Positions 37,850-47,801 of a stretch of DNA of 64,000 bases are shown piece by piece. Both the position numbers and the translations under genes were made by a program. The notes under the pieces were generated by a model. That model saw only the letters and a list, made by a program, of their open reading frames with translations. It searched no databases and was not told the DNA's origin. This DNA is from Ignavibacteria bacterium (lineage in GTDB: Bacteria; Bacteroidota; Ignavibacteria; Tepidaquicellales; Tepidaquicellaceae): the NCBI GenBank assembly GCA_016719565.1, contig JADJYU010000010.1, positions 62,001 through 126,000 of the forward strand, written 5' to 3'. Position 1 is the stretch's first letter. Every line of letters starts with the position of its first letter.

Positions 37850-39033
37850 TGAACAGCAGCATTGCAGAATCCGTCTCACTTCTGGAAGATATTCAAACTA
37901 TTGAAGATGCGAGAAAACTTTTTCCTGTTATGAAATCCTGCACATATCTTGACTCCGCTCATTACTCACAGTATTCTCTGGAGACAAGAAGAAGGCTGAT
38001 CGACTTTATAGATGAGTTTACTTTTACAAACAAAAATCTGAGTCTTGTTAATATGCGGCTTGCTGATCAGCTGAAAACATTAAGCGCTCAGATAATAAAT
38101 GCGGGTAAACACGAAATTATTATTACAGGCAGCACTACACACGGACTTAATATATTTGCAAACGGGATAAGACTGGAGCGGGGAGATAAAGTCGCTTATG
38201 CCGATTCGGAATTTCCGGCTATTGTCTATCCGTGGATGAATCAGTATAAACTACGGGGAATTGAAAATGTCATGATACCTTCGGAAAGAGGTAAGATAAA
38301 GACTGAGGATATAGAAAATGTAATTAAGAAAAATAAAATAAAAGTACTGACAATAAGTTCAGTTGAGTTTCTCGGTTTCAGAAATGATTTAAATGAAATC
38401 GGAAATATCTGCAGGGAAAATGGCTGTTACTTTGTAGTTGATGCAATTCAGGGAATTGGAGTTTGTCCTGTGGATGTAAAGGAATCCGGAATTGATTTTA
38501 TTTCCGCGGGGTCTCAGAAATGGATGATGGCTCCTGCCGGGATAGGTTTTGCATATATATCTGACAGAATAAGGGATAATGTGGATCCGACATATGTTGC
38601 AACATCAAGTATCGAATATGACTTCAAGAATTTTCTTGATTACAAACTTAATTTTAAGAAAGACGGAAATGCATTTGAAAACTCTACTCCTAATACACTT
38701 GGAATGATCGGACTGATATCTTCCCTGGAATTATTTTTAAAACTCGGAGTAAAAAATATTTTCGATCATATTCAGATGCTGCAAAATATTTTCATCGATG
38801 AAATTAAAGATAGTGATTTTAAAATTGAATCAGATCTGAATCCGAACCACAGATCAAATATTCTTTTATTCTCTCATAAAGACATTGAAAGAAATGAAGA
38901 AGTCCAGAAATATCTGGAAACGAGTAATATTTTTATAGCGCTTCGTGAGGGTTACCTTAGATTATCCGCGCATTTATTTAATAATTCTGAAGATATAAAA
39001 ACAATTACGTCAGCATTGATAGGGTTTAAATAA
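37849..39033 (+). CDS. PLP-dependent aminotransferase class V (cysteine desulfurase-like)
   Basis: The 394-residue protein has the class V fold: an N-terminal YLDSAHYS segment, ITGSTTHGLNIFANGI (phosphate-binding turn), CYFVVDAIQGIGVCPVDVKE (the Asp-x-Ile-Gln that binds the PLP ring), and SAGSQKWMMAPAGIGF with the Schiff-base Lys224. I see no cysteine-desulfurase active-site loop near the C-terminus, so this could be an isopenicillin N epimerase-like or other class V enzyme instead of IscS/SufS. It is translationally coupled to the transglycosylase upstream. Confidence 0.82.
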   Translation: MNSSIAESVSLLEDIQTIEDARKLFPVMKSCTYLDSAHYSQYSLETRRRLIDFIDEFTFTNKNLSLVNMRLADQLKTLSAQIINAGKHEIIITGSTTHGLNIFANGIRLERGDKVAYADSEFPAIVYPWMNQYKLRGIENVMIPSERGKIKTEDIENVIKKNKIKVLTISSVEFLGFRNDLNEIGNICRENGCYFVVDAIQGIGVCPVDVKESGIDFISAGSQKWMMAPAGIGFAYISDRIRDNVDPTYVATSSIEYDFKNFLDYKLNFKKDGNAFENSTPNTLGMIGLISSLELFLKLGVKNIFDHIQMLQNIFIDEIKDSDFKIESDLNPNHRSNILLFSHKDIERNEEVQKYLETSNIFIALREGYLRLSAHLFNNSEDIKTITSALIGFK

Positions 39034-39337
39034 ATCTGACTGCTGTTATTTCTGCTGAGCCGGATTTATTTAGTATAAATCATCGGAATGCCAAAGTTCT
39101 TATCCTTCATACTCACCTTAATATTCCAAAGGAATAAAATTTATTTTTTGAAATTTTTTAAAACGAATTTACATTTCATGAAAATGTAATTTGTTTAATT
39201 TATTAAGAGAAATTTTGTCTGCAAATTCTTGTGTTTTATTAAGAATATTCCTGCAAATTCAAAAATAAATTGACTATACACATTAATATTCATAATTTGT
39301 CTAATCCCAAAATATAAGGAGGTTGTCTTCCACGATC
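39034..39337. other. Intergenic region of 304 bases with a strong ribosome site near its end
   Basis: The stretch is AT-rich and shows no RNA gene or ORF I can support. An AAGGAGG element at 39316-39322, unusually strong for this genome, lies 16 bases before the ATG at 39338 and belongs to the HNH gene that follows. Confidence 0.45.
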
Positions 39338-39873
39338 ATGATAATAAAAATATTTTTCACCGCCGGTACAATAATTTAAACGGTAAAGTTCTGGTTCTTA
39401 ATCAAAATTACGAACCTTTAACTATCTGTAATGTACGCAGAGCAATAATTCTGATCTATCTGGGCAAAGCGGAATCAATATACTGCTTAGCGGAAAAAAA
39501 GATTTTAAGCGTTAACAGAAGTTTTGAATATCCGAGTATTGTCAGGCTTGTTTTTTTTGTAAGGGTACCTTTTAAAAAAATAATTCTGTCACGGAAAAAT
39601 ATTCTGAGAAGGGATAATCACAGATGCCAGTACTGCGGAGTTACATCAAATCTGACTGTTGATCATGTAATGCCGAAATCAAGAGGAGGCGAGGACAGTT
39701 GGGAAAATCTTACGACCGCGTGTATTAAATGCAATAATAAAAAAGGAAACAGGACTCCTGAAGAGGCGAAATTTGAATTAATGAATATTCCTAAAAGACC
39801 TTCTCACATAACATTTATTAAAAACTTTGCAGGCAGGATCGATGACGGCTGGAAACCGTATTTATATATGTAA
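39338..39873 (+). CDS. HNH endonuclease family protein, probable frameshift near the start
   Basis: The protein reads GKVLVLNQNYEPLTICNVRR, later VPFKKIILSRKNILRRDN, then CQYCG, LTVDHVMPKSRGGEDSWENL and CIKCNNKKGNRTPEEA. This is the chromosomal HNH family, with a beta-beta-alpha metal site and two CxxC zinc pairs, common across this phylum and not tied to defence islands. The frame is open upstream to 39274 but has no ATG, GTG or TTG. An ATG at 39338, after an AAGGAGG site, would enter the right frame if one base were restored in the A/T-rich run 39341-39350. About 178 residues corrected. Cellular role unknown (DNA repair has been suggested for relatives). Confidence 0.8.
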
Positions 39874-40097
39874 GCAAAGACCGGATATAATAAAAATATT
39901 TTAATCAGTTACAGAATGACTGACGTTCAAACTTCAATGAATTTTTAAAATCTTTTATCAAATATATTTACAGATTATTTGGAAAAAGAATACAATACAA
40001 TAATAATTTTTTGAATTTTATATAATATTCGTTGTTCCGTTTATACTTTAAAATTCATTTCTGTAATTAAATCTAAAACATTAAATAATATTTTTAT

Positions 40098-41591
40098 ATG
40101 GTAAAGTATCAGTTGTATATTAACGGAGAGTTTTGTGATTCTGAAGACGGAAAGACGTTTATGGCTACAGATCCGGCAAACGGAGAAGTTATTGCCGAAA
40201 TATCCAAAGCCGGAATATCAGATACTAAAAAAGCGGTAGCAGCAGCAAGGAAAGCATTTGACAGCGGAGTCTGGAGCGGATTATCAGGTGAAGAAAGATC
40301 ACGCATTTTAAAACAGCTTGTGGATAAGATAAACGAGAATGCAGAAAAACTTACCGGGCTTGAAGTGAAAGACTCAGGTTCAACAGTCAGAAAAGCAGGC
40401 GAGGATATTTTTTTGTCGGCTAAAAGTCTCAATTATTTTTCAAAGGCGGCGGCAGTTAATTTCAATGAAGACATTCCGGGACTTTCAAAGGAAGGTGTCA
40501 GCAAAAATATTATTCGTTATGAACCTGTCGGAGTATGCGCTCTTATTATTCCGTGGAATTTTCCGCTAAAGATGGCAATATGGAAACTTGGTCCGGCTCT
40601 TGCAGCAGGTAACACAGTAATTTTAAAACCTGCAATGGAAACTTCCGTAACCGCATGCGAACTTGCAAAACTTATAAGCGAAACGGAAATTCCCAAAGGT
40701 GTTGTGAATATTATTACAGGCAGCGGAAGTGTAATAGGGACAGAGCTGGTTAAAAATCCGGATGTTGATAAAGTCGGATTTACGGGATCTACTGAAGTTG
40801 GTAAAATTATAATGCAGAATGCATCTTCAAATCTGAAAAAAATCACTCTTGAGTGCGGTGGTAAATCAGCTAATATTGTACTTGATGACGCCGATCTGGA
40901 AATGAGTATTGACGGAGCGATTTATGCAGCTTTTTATCATCAGGGTCAGTGCTGTGAAGGCGGCACAAGACTTTTGCTTCATGAAAAAATTTATGATAAA
41001 TTTATTTCAGGGCTTAAAGAAAAAATAGAAAGAATGAAGATAGGGGATCCGGCTGATAAATCAGTTACTGTAGGACCGGTAGTAAATCAGGATCAGTTTG
41101 ATACTGTAATGAAATATATTAAAACCGGAATTGAAGAAGGAGCTGAAATTCTTACAGGCGGTAAACAATTCGGAAATGAAGGACTTTTCATTGAACCGAC
41201 GGTTTTTGTTAATGTTAATAATAAAATGATAATTGCTCAGGAGGAAATATTCGGACCAGTGCTTGTTGTCATAAAATTCAAGGATGATGATGAAGCGGTT
41301 TCCATCGCAAATGACTCGGTATTCGGACTTGCAGGAGCGGTATGGTCAGGTAATGATGAGAGAGCGCTGGCTGTAGCGGATAAACTCCGCACAGGCACAG
41401 TATGGATTAATGAATATCATTTGTTAAGTGACAGGGCTCCGTTCGGAGGATATAAACAAAGCGGGATCGGCAGGGAGTTTGGTACAGAAGGAATAAAGGA
41501 ATATATGGAAGCAAAGCATATTCATATTGATGAAATAAAGGACAGATCCAAAAAACCATGGTACAGAACTGTTGTTCCCAAAGACAGTTAA
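40098..41591 (+). CDS. NAD(P)-dependent aldehyde dehydrogenase
   Basis: This 497-residue enzyme is of the ALDH superfamily. Motifs in order: PWNFPLKMAIWKLGPALAAG (cofactor entry), ILKPAMETS, GFTGSTEVG (Rossmann turn), LECGGKSANIVLDDAD with general base Glu252, QGQCCEGGTR with nucleophile Cys286, and EEIFGPVLVVIKF. It oxidises an aldehyde to the acid with NAD(P)+; the substrate cannot be read from sequence, though the closest general pattern is betaine/phenylacetaldehyde-type ALDH. It starts at an ATG (40098) with no close neighbours upstream, so it is probably transcribed alone or with the GNAT gene 27 bases downstream. Confidence 0.92.
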   Translation: MVKYQLYINGEFCDSEDGKTFMATDPANGEVIAEISKAGISDTKKAVAAARKAFDSGVWSGLSGEERSRILKQLVDKINENAEKLTGLEVKDSGSTVRKAGEDIFLSAKSLNYFSKAAAVNFNEDIPGLSKEGVSKNIIRYEPVGVCALIIPWNFPLKMAIWKLGPALAAGNTVILKPAMETSVTACELAKLISETEIPKGVVNIITGSGSVIGTELVKNPDVDKVGFTGSTEVGKIIMQNASSNLKKITLECGGKSANIVLDDADLEMSIDGAIYAAFYHQGQCCEGGTRLLLHEKIYDKFISGLKEKIERMKIGDPADKSVTVGPVVNQDQFDTVMKYIKTGIEEGAEILTGGKQFGNEGLFIEPTVFVNVNNKMIIAQEEIFGPVLVVIKFKDDDEAVSIANDSVFGLAGAVWSGNDERALAVADKLRTGTVWINEYHLLSDRAPFGGYKQSGIGREFGTEGIKEYMEAKHIHIDEIKDRSKKPWYRTVVPKDS

Positions 41592-41618
41592 AAATTTTTT
41601 AAATAATTACTAAAAGGC

Positions 41619-42167
41619 TTGTATAAAAATATTATAAAGGGTAAAAAATGTTCATTAATTAGATTCATAGGATCTGATGAGTCATTAGTAGATATGATGC
41701 ATAAAATATTTAACGATGAAGATCTTCAGGAATATCTGAATCCTGATTATCTGAATTATAAAACAAAGCCTCAGATCAGAAAATGGCTGAAATCAAAATA
41801 TTCAAACCCTGTAGAGATCTGGTATGTAATTAAATATAAAAATGATTACGCCGGATATATCTGCTACAAATGGAGAAAACATTATGATGAAGCGTGCGAA
41901 GTATCTACTGCGCTTGAAAAAAAATTCAGAGGACTTGATCTGGGTTACGAATCTTCAAAACTTCTTTTTGATCATTTACGCAATTCGAATAAATTCAAAT
42001 ACATCGTTGCATATGTCCATAAGAAAAATAAAATAGCTGAAAACAACCTGAAAAAACTGGGACTGAAAAAAAATAATGCGCTGCAGAAAATTGTGACAAA
42101 GGAATTCTACAGTTCAGACGGCAGTGACAGTGTTTATAATATGTTTCTAATGAAGACTATTAAGTAA
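41619..42167 (+). CDS. GNAT-family N-acetyltransferase
   Basis: This 182-residue protein is of the RimJ/RimL-like GNAT group. YAGYICYKWRKHYDEACEVS forms strands 4-5, KKFRGLDLGYESSKLLFDHL carries a degenerate Q/R-x-x-G-x-G/A acetyl-CoA loop (RGLDLGY), and HKKNKIAENNLKKLGLKK is the usual C-terminal N-x-x-A-x-x-x-x-x-K-x-G pattern. The start is TTG at 41619; no in-frame ATG precedes the conserved region. Substrate unknown. Confidence 0.75.
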   Translation: MYKNIIKGKKCSLIRFIGSDESLVDMMHKIFNDEDLQEYLNPDYLNYKTKPQIRKWLKSKYSNPVEIWYVIKYKNDYAGYICYKWRKHYDEACEVSTALEKKFRGLDLGYESSKLLFDHLRNSNKFKYIVAYVHKKNKIAENNLKKLGLKKNNALQKIVTKEFYSSDGSDSVYNMFLMKTIK

Positions 42168-42431
42168 TATCATTAATACTCATTTCCTGAATTCCAATTC
42201 CGGACTAAAGTATCCTTCGGATCTGCATCTGCATTTTAAACATCATATATTATTTCGCTTCAGAAAATATTTCAAACTTACGGGTATTAAGACTTATATA
42301 TAAAAATATCAATAACTATATTGCAGGTAAAATTAATATGGCTCTTAAGATTTTATCATAAGTTATTAATTCATAAAACTGAGGATTTTAGTATCTAATC
42401 CTGTTTATATTGAAATTAAATTAATTCTAAT

Positions 42432-43985
42432 TTGAATAATATTTTATCTATTCTGATATTTTTACCGGTGCTGCTTTCCATACCAATTCTGTTTTTCAAA
42501 AAAGAAAATGAAACACTTATCAAGAGTTACGCTTTTATAATTTCACTCTTGCCTCTGGGTATCGCCACTTATCTTTTCTTTGCATTCAATCCGGCAAATC
42601 CTGAATATCAGTTCGTAGAGAAGTTCCAGTGGATAAGTATTTCTAATACGTTTTATTTCCTTGGAATAGACGGAATATCCATGTTACTTATTCTGATGTC
42701 CGCATTTATTTTTCCTCTGAGCATTCTTGCCTCATGGACATCAATAAAGAAAAATATAAAGCAATTTTATTTTCTGATACTGCTTCTGGACGCGGGACTT
42801 ATAGGTGTGTTTTCATCTCTTGATCTGATCCTGTTTTATATCTTCTGGGAGTTCATATTAATCCCGATGTACTTTATGATAGGATTCTGGGGAGCTGAGG
42901 ACAGGATATACGCAACTGTAAAGTTTTTTCTCTATACAATGTTCGGAAGTCTTCTGATGCTTATTGGAATTATCTGGCTCGGATTTCAGTGTCAGCCGCT
43001 TTTGGGTCAATTCACTACTGATCTGACATTGCTTACGAGCGCATCTTACGCTCTTGATCTGAGTATTCAGATATATCTTTTCATTTTATTCACATTAAGT
43101 TTTTTAATAAAAGTCCCTTTATTTCCTTTTCATACATGGCTGCCGGATGCTCACGTACAGGCTCCTACAGCAGGAAGCGTAATTCTTGCAGCGGTTCTTT
43201 TAAAAATGGGAACTTACGGATTATTAAGATTTTCTCTGCCGCTTTTCCCGGCGGCATTTGTTGAGCTTACTCCTTATATCGCAACTCTTGCAGTGATTGG
43301 AATAGTTTACGGAGCACTGCTTTCAATTGTACAAAAAGATATAAAAAAGCTTGTAGCATATTCATCAGTATCTCACCTTGGATTCATTGTACTCGGAACG
43401 TTCGCTCTTACTGACGTTGCTCTTCAGGGCAGTATTATTCAAATGATAAATCACGGACTTTCCACCGGAGCTTTGTTTATGATAGTCGGAGTGCTGTATG
43501 AGAGAAGACATACAAAAAAGATAGCTGACTTCGGAGGAATTATGAAAGTGATGCCGGTTTTTTCGGTTATATTCATGATAGTTCTATTTTCATCCGTTGG
43601 ATTACCGGGACTTAACGGATTTGTCGGAGAGTTTTTAATTCTGCTGGGTTCATTTTATTCTTCCAATCTGGGAACAAATTTATATGCAATTGTTTCCACA
43701 ACTGCAGTTATACTTGCAGCGATTTATCTGCTCTGGATGTTTCAGAGAGTAATGCTTGGTCCAATTGATAAGGAAGAAAACAAAAACCTTCCCGATCTGA
43801 CGAAAAGAGAACTGATCTCATTTCTTCCGATAATTGTATTCATAGTCTGGATCGGTGTTCATCCAAATACATTTCTTTCGAAAACAGAAACAAGCGTGAA
43901 AAAGATAATAGAGAATTTTCATGCATCACAGAAAAATTTCGGGAAAGGTAATCAGGAGCTTAAAGATCTTACAAAGAACAGGTAA
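42432..43985 (+). CDS. Stand-alone NuoM-type antiporter-like subunit (second copy)
   Basis: The 517-residue membrane protein of about 14 helices is a full-length NuoM: GIDGISMLLILMSA, FYIFWEFILIPMYFMIGFWG (with the pump Glu), PFHTWLPDAHVQAPTAGSVI and AYSSVSHLGFIVLGTFALTD with the following helix intact. It differs clearly from the frameshifted nuoM of the operon and looks closer to canonical NuoM. No other nuo gene is near; a terminator follows at once, so it is a single-gene unit starting at TTG 42432. It could serve as an extra pumping module, replace the damaged copy, or belong to an Mrp-like or other transporter. Confidence 0.85.
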   Translation: MNNILSILIFLPVLLSIPILFFKKENETLIKSYAFIISLLPLGIATYLFFAFNPANPEYQFVEKFQWISISNTFYFLGIDGISMLLILMSAFIFPLSILASWTSIKKNIKQFYFLILLLDAGLIGVFSSLDLILFYIFWEFILIPMYFMIGFWGAEDRIYATVKFFLYTMFGSLLMLIGIIWLGFQCQPLLGQFTTDLTLLTSASYALDLSIQIYLFILFTLSFLIKVPLFPFHTWLPDAHVQAPTAGSVILAAVLLKMGTYGLLRFSLPLFPAAFVELTPYIATLAVIGIVYGALLSIVQKDIKKLVAYSSVSHLGFIVLGTFALTDVALQGSIIQMINHGLSTGALFMIVGVLYERRHTKKIADFGGIMKVMPVFSVIFMIVLFSSVGLPGLNGFVGEFLILLGSFYSSNLGTNLYAIVSTTAVILAAIYLLWMFQRVMLGPIDKEENKNLPDLTKRELISFLPIIVFIVWIGVHPNTFLSKTETSVKKIIENFHASQKNFGKGNQELKDLTKNR

Positions 43986-44005
43986 ATAATTTTAAATTCT
44001 TTCAT

Positions 44006-44040
44006 AACCCTTACCGCAGTTATCCGGTAAGGGTTTTTTT
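44006..44040 (+). terminator. Rho-independent terminator after the stand-alone nuoM
   Basis: AACCCTTACCG (44006-44016) pairs with CGGTAAGGGTT (44025-44035), 11 bp, loop of 8, followed by a T-run to 44040. It is 20 bases after the stop codon. Confidence 0.9.
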
Positions 44041-44101
44041 GTTAAAGGAATTATAAAGAATTATATGTTTCCAATTTGATAATTGAGATTAAAAGAGAAA
44101 A

Positions 44102-45401
44102 GTGAAAAGAAAAAATAATATCGGAAGAAATTCTCTGATAGTTTCTGTTGCAGGTCTTGTGATAACAGAAATTTTGCTATATACAGGAAATGTCAGCGGA
44201 AGTTACTGGAAGATCATTGAGCTTGGATTTGAAGCTGCAACGGTAGGCGGACTCGCCGACTGGTTTGCCAGTCAGCGCTTTATTCAGAGAAATTCCAATA
44301 CCGGTCCCGTTTATAAAAAAGCATACAAACATTATTGTAAAAAACAGAATAAAGCTTACCGCAGGAGCATTAGAATTAGTAACCAAAAACTGGCTTTCTT
44401 CCGAAAGTCTGAAAAGTAAAATTAATGAAATTACTTTCACAAAGGAAATCATAAAATATTTTACTGAAGACAATTCATCATCTAAACTATTTGCCATAGA
44501 CCTTATCCGCGAAATTCTGAAAAAATTTACTGAACTGCTTGACAGTCCCGGTATACTTCAGTTCTTAAAAAAGATAGCTGATGATCAGATCAGAAATCTG
44601 GAACTTTCAAAACCACTTGGGAAATGGATAAAGAAATCATTAGAAGAAGGAAAACAAAATCAGATCTGGGAGCTCTTATTTAAAAATGTCAGAATTGTAA
44701 TTAATAAACCGGATACAAAGGATTTATTAAAAAAGCAGCTCAATAAATTCATTAAGGAATATAAAGATGCAGGAATAATGAAAAAATTCTTTATTTCAAT
44801 TGCTGTAAAATTCAATGGACTGGATGAAGATCTGTTAGTTGACAGATTATTAAATGCAGTTAATGAATTTCTTGATGAAGCGGAAAACAATCCGGAACAC
44901 GAATTAAGAATAAAACTAAATAATGTAATCATTGAATTTGCAGACGGACTGATTGAAAATAAAGAATCCTCCGTAAGTGTTATAGATAAATTAAAAGAGA
45001 GTATATTATCTAATCCCGATGTTGAAGTGCTGGTACGAAACGCATTTTCAAATTTAAAGGAGACAATTTTAAGTCAGCTGGAAAATAACGATACACCGCT
45101 GATGAAAGCAATTGAATCAAAATTAAATCTGCTGCTTGCTCAGGTCAGTGAGTCTGAACCGACACAGCATGATATAGACGAATGGATCAGAAAAACACTG
45201 TCTGAACTCATTGACAAATATCATCACAAAATAGGGGAGCTGGTAATAGAGAGCATGAATAAATTCGATGACAAAGAATTAGTTAAACAAATTGAAGATA
45301 AAGTCGGCGATGATCTGCAGTACATCAGATTGAACGGCGCATTAGTGGGCGGCGCAGCCGGAATAATGATAGGTGTTATTAAATTTTTAATGTTAAATTA
45401 A
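44102..45401 (+). pseudogene. DUF445 family membrane protein, single-base frameshift
   Basis: The first frame from GTG 44102 encodes a membrane helix and GFEAATVGGLADWFA, the DUF445 hallmark. The family then continues as VSALFREIPIPVPFIKKHTN, which here lies in the next frame. One extra base near 44266-44271 separates them. The second part has helical repeats and ends in a glycine-rich membrane segment (LVGGAAGIMIGVIKFLML). Corrected length is about 432 residues, normal for the family. DUF445 proteins are inner-membrane proteins with a large helical domain and unknown function. The lesion may be a sequencing error. Confidence 0.8.
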
Positions 45402-45514
45402 AAATATCACTACAAGGTTTTATTGAAGTAATTTAGCTTTAGAAAAAATAATAGTCCTAAATAATTTTGAAGACGTTACATTTTTTCTGTAATTTAAAAA
45501 ATTGAATAATGAAC

Positions 45515-46135
45515 TTACTCTATTATATTTATTTTCACGTCATGAAAGATCCATGTTCCGGTCATATCAACAGGTTTTACAGTTATCAGCGCACCGCCTG
45601 AGACTTCACTGACATTAGGGAAATAAAGGTCAATTTTGGGAGTTGAGTTTACCGGGAAATATCCATACAAGCCCTGAGCCATTGAACTTCTGACTTCATA
45701 GCTGCCTGCATTATCATAGGAGTAACCATTCAGTCTGATTTCAGCTGTGAGCTTTTGATCAGCTGAAAGTCCGGCGATCCAAATTTCTAATTTTCCGGGA
45801 CCAACATTTTCATCAGGGTAACTAAAAAAGGAAATACTGGGATTTTCAGGAAATACAGAATGACAGTCGATGGCATTAATATGTCCTTTACCATTCACGA
45901 AAGAATTTTTTGCCGAGAGTAAAAGATAAGGAGAGACATATTTAATTTTAATGTTTCCGTATCTTGATAATTTGGTTTTGATCGTACTTACAGAATCAAA
46001 TTCTCCGGCATGTCTCTTACTTTCTTCAGAAATCTGATGGCTTAACTTGTGATCTTTTGAAGAATGCAGCGCTATCATGGATCTCAATGGAGGTGTTTTA
46101 ATTTTAGCAGATAATTTTTCTGAAGTTTTTTTCAT
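45515..46135 (-). CDS. Uncharacterised protein with a beta-rich C-terminal half
   Basis: The 206-residue protein starts at the ATG at 46135. The N-terminus is basic, without a signal peptide; the C-terminal half alternates hydrophobic strands and turns (GKLEIWIAGLSADQKLTAEI, IDLYFPNVSEVSGGALITVK, TGTWIFHDVKINI) and could be a small beta-sandwich. I do not recognise the family. It stands alone between two plus-strand transcription units, and codon use is like its neighbours. Confidence 0.55.
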   Translation of the reverse strand: MKKTSEKLSAKIKTPPLRSMIALHSSKDHKLSHQISEESKRHAGEFDSVSTIKTKLSRYGNIKIKYVSPYLLLSAKNSFVNGKGHINAIDCHSVFPENPSISFFSYPDENVGPGKLEIWIAGLSADQKLTAEIRLNGYSYDNAGSYEVRSSMAQGLYGYFPVNSTPKIDLYFPNVSEVSGGALITVKPVDMTGTWIFHDVKINIIE

Positions 46136-46396
46136 TTTAAATAAATTAATTTTTTGAAAAGTTAGTATGTGTTATTGAAATTAGCAAGAAATTATAAAGC
46201 TGAATTTGAATAAATTAAATTTAATCAGAAATAAATTAAAATAAAATCTCTGAATGCAAAATGATTCAAAAAATAAAAGGTTTTCAGAAATAGTAATTTG
46301 AACTTTTGTATACTAAATTAAATATTAATTGGATATTAGAAAACAAATTGCTTATTTTACATAAATTTTTTTTAAACGTTTAACGATCTTTATAAA

Positions 46397-47785
46397 ATGA
46401 AAAAATACTTTCTAAGTATTTTTGCAATATTATTTATTGCAAATCTTTCCTACTCTCAGTTACCAAATCAAAATACATATCTTTTAGCTAATGTCGATGA
46501 TTATACAAGCTACTCAGCACTCTGGGGATACAGAGCGCCGGACGGCAGGGAATACGCTATACTCGGATGTCAGAACGGGACGTCATTCATTGATATAACT
46601 GATTCAGCGAACATTGGAGAAGTGGACTTTGTCACCGGAGTAAACAGCAGCTGGAGAGAAATGAAGGCCTTTTCACATTATGCTTACGTTGTAGCCGAGG
46701 GTACAAACAGCAGACTCCAGATGATTGATCTGCAGTATCTCCCGGATTCAGTTTCTTTAGTAACGACCTGGTCTTATCCCGGATATACTAAGACGCATTC
46801 CATACAACAGGACGGAAATTACTTATTCTTAAACGGAGGAAATGCAGCCGGCTCTATCGGCGGTGTAGCCGTTATAGATCTTTCAAACCCGATTGTTCCT
46901 GTTAAGCTCGGTGAATGGACAACTGAATATGTTCACGACTGCAGAGTACTTAATGACACAATCTGGGCTTCAAATATTTATTCCGGAAAAGTTTCAATAA
47001 TAAATGCAACAAATAAAAGTAGCCTGCAGTTTATCAGAAATTTTCAGGCATATCCTCAGCCTGTAGTCTCAACCCATAACAGCGCATTCACAACAGACAG
47101 AAAGTATATATATACAACGAATGAAATTTCATCGCCAAACGGAAAATTGAATATATGGAATATAGAGGACATAAATAACATTACTTTTGAAAGAGAATGG
47201 ACTCCGACGGGTATAACCACAGCGATCGTACATAATGTAGAAATTTATGGAAACCTTGCAGTGATAGCTCATTACAGAGCAGGTATAAGAATTCTTGATA
47301 TCACAAACGGAAGTAATCCTGTGGAAGTAGCATGGTATGACACATATCCGGCAAGTAACAGCGCAAGTTACAGCGGTACCTGGGGAGTATATATGTTTCC
47401 ATCAGGTAAAATTATCGGATCAGACATGGGCACCGGACTTTATGTAATAAAGACAATGAATATAATTACCGGTATATCAAATACTAATTTAGCAGCAAAT
47501 CCTGAAAAATTCACATTAAGCCAGAATTATCCGAATCCTTTTAATCCTTCTACTACAATTAAGTTCGACATAAAAGAATACTCAGATATAAAACTTAGTT
47601 TATATGATATAAGAGGAAACAGAATTGCTGAATTAATAAATGACAAAAGGGATGCAGGAACATATGAGTACATTATGGATGCATCCAAATATAATCTTTC
47701 CAGCGGAACGTATTTTTACAAACTCGAAGGACAAAATATTAAAGGAATGTTTTCAGATACAAAAAAAATGTTTTTAATTAAATAA
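46397..47785 (+). CDS. Choice-of-anchor B family protein, T9SS-exported (paralogue 2)
   Basis: This 462-residue protein has a signal peptide (KKYFLSIFAILFIANLSYSQ). LVIVD-type blades include SRLQMIDLQYLPDSVS, GGVAVIDLSNPIVPVK, VHDCRVLNDTIW and GIRILDITNGSNPVE. The C-terminal sorting domain begins QNYPNPFNPSTTIKFDI and ends KKMFLIK. It is followed after 16 bases by paralogue 3, so the pair is a tandem duplication and probably one transcript. Compared with the copy at 24913 the blades are well conserved, while the linker before the sorting domain varies. Confidence 0.87.
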   Translation: MKKYFLSIFAILFIANLSYSQLPNQNTYLLANVDDYTSYSALWGYRAPDGREYAILGCQNGTSFIDITDSANIGEVDFVTGVNSSWREMKAFSHYAYVVAEGTNSRLQMIDLQYLPDSVSLVTTWSYPGYTKTHSIQQDGNYLFLNGGNAAGSIGGVAVIDLSNPIVPVKLGEWTTEYVHDCRVLNDTIWASNIYSGKVSIINATNKSSLQFIRNFQAYPQPVVSTHNSAFTTDRKYIYTTNEISSPNGKLNIWNIEDINNITFEREWTPTGITTAIVHNVEIYGNLAVIAHYRAGIRILDITNGSNPVEVAWYDTYPASNSASYSGTWGVYMFPSGKIIGSDMGTGLYVIKTMNIITGISNTNLAANPEKFTLSQNYPNPFNPSTTIKFDIKEYSDIKLSLYDIRGNRIAELINDKRDAGTYEYIMDASKYNLSSGTYFYKLEGQNIKGMFSDTKKMFLIK

Positions 47786-47801
47786 AACTCCAAATATATA
47801 A

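Noticed and set aside
39338..39873. HNH nuclease as part of a defence or restriction island
   Set aside because: It matches the widespread chromosomal HNH family, and neighbours are metabolic; no methylase or other defence gene is present.
44265..45401. Independent 378-residue gene
   Set aside because: It is the second part of a DUF445 protein; the N-terminal hallmark lies in the preceding frame and joins with a one-base correction.
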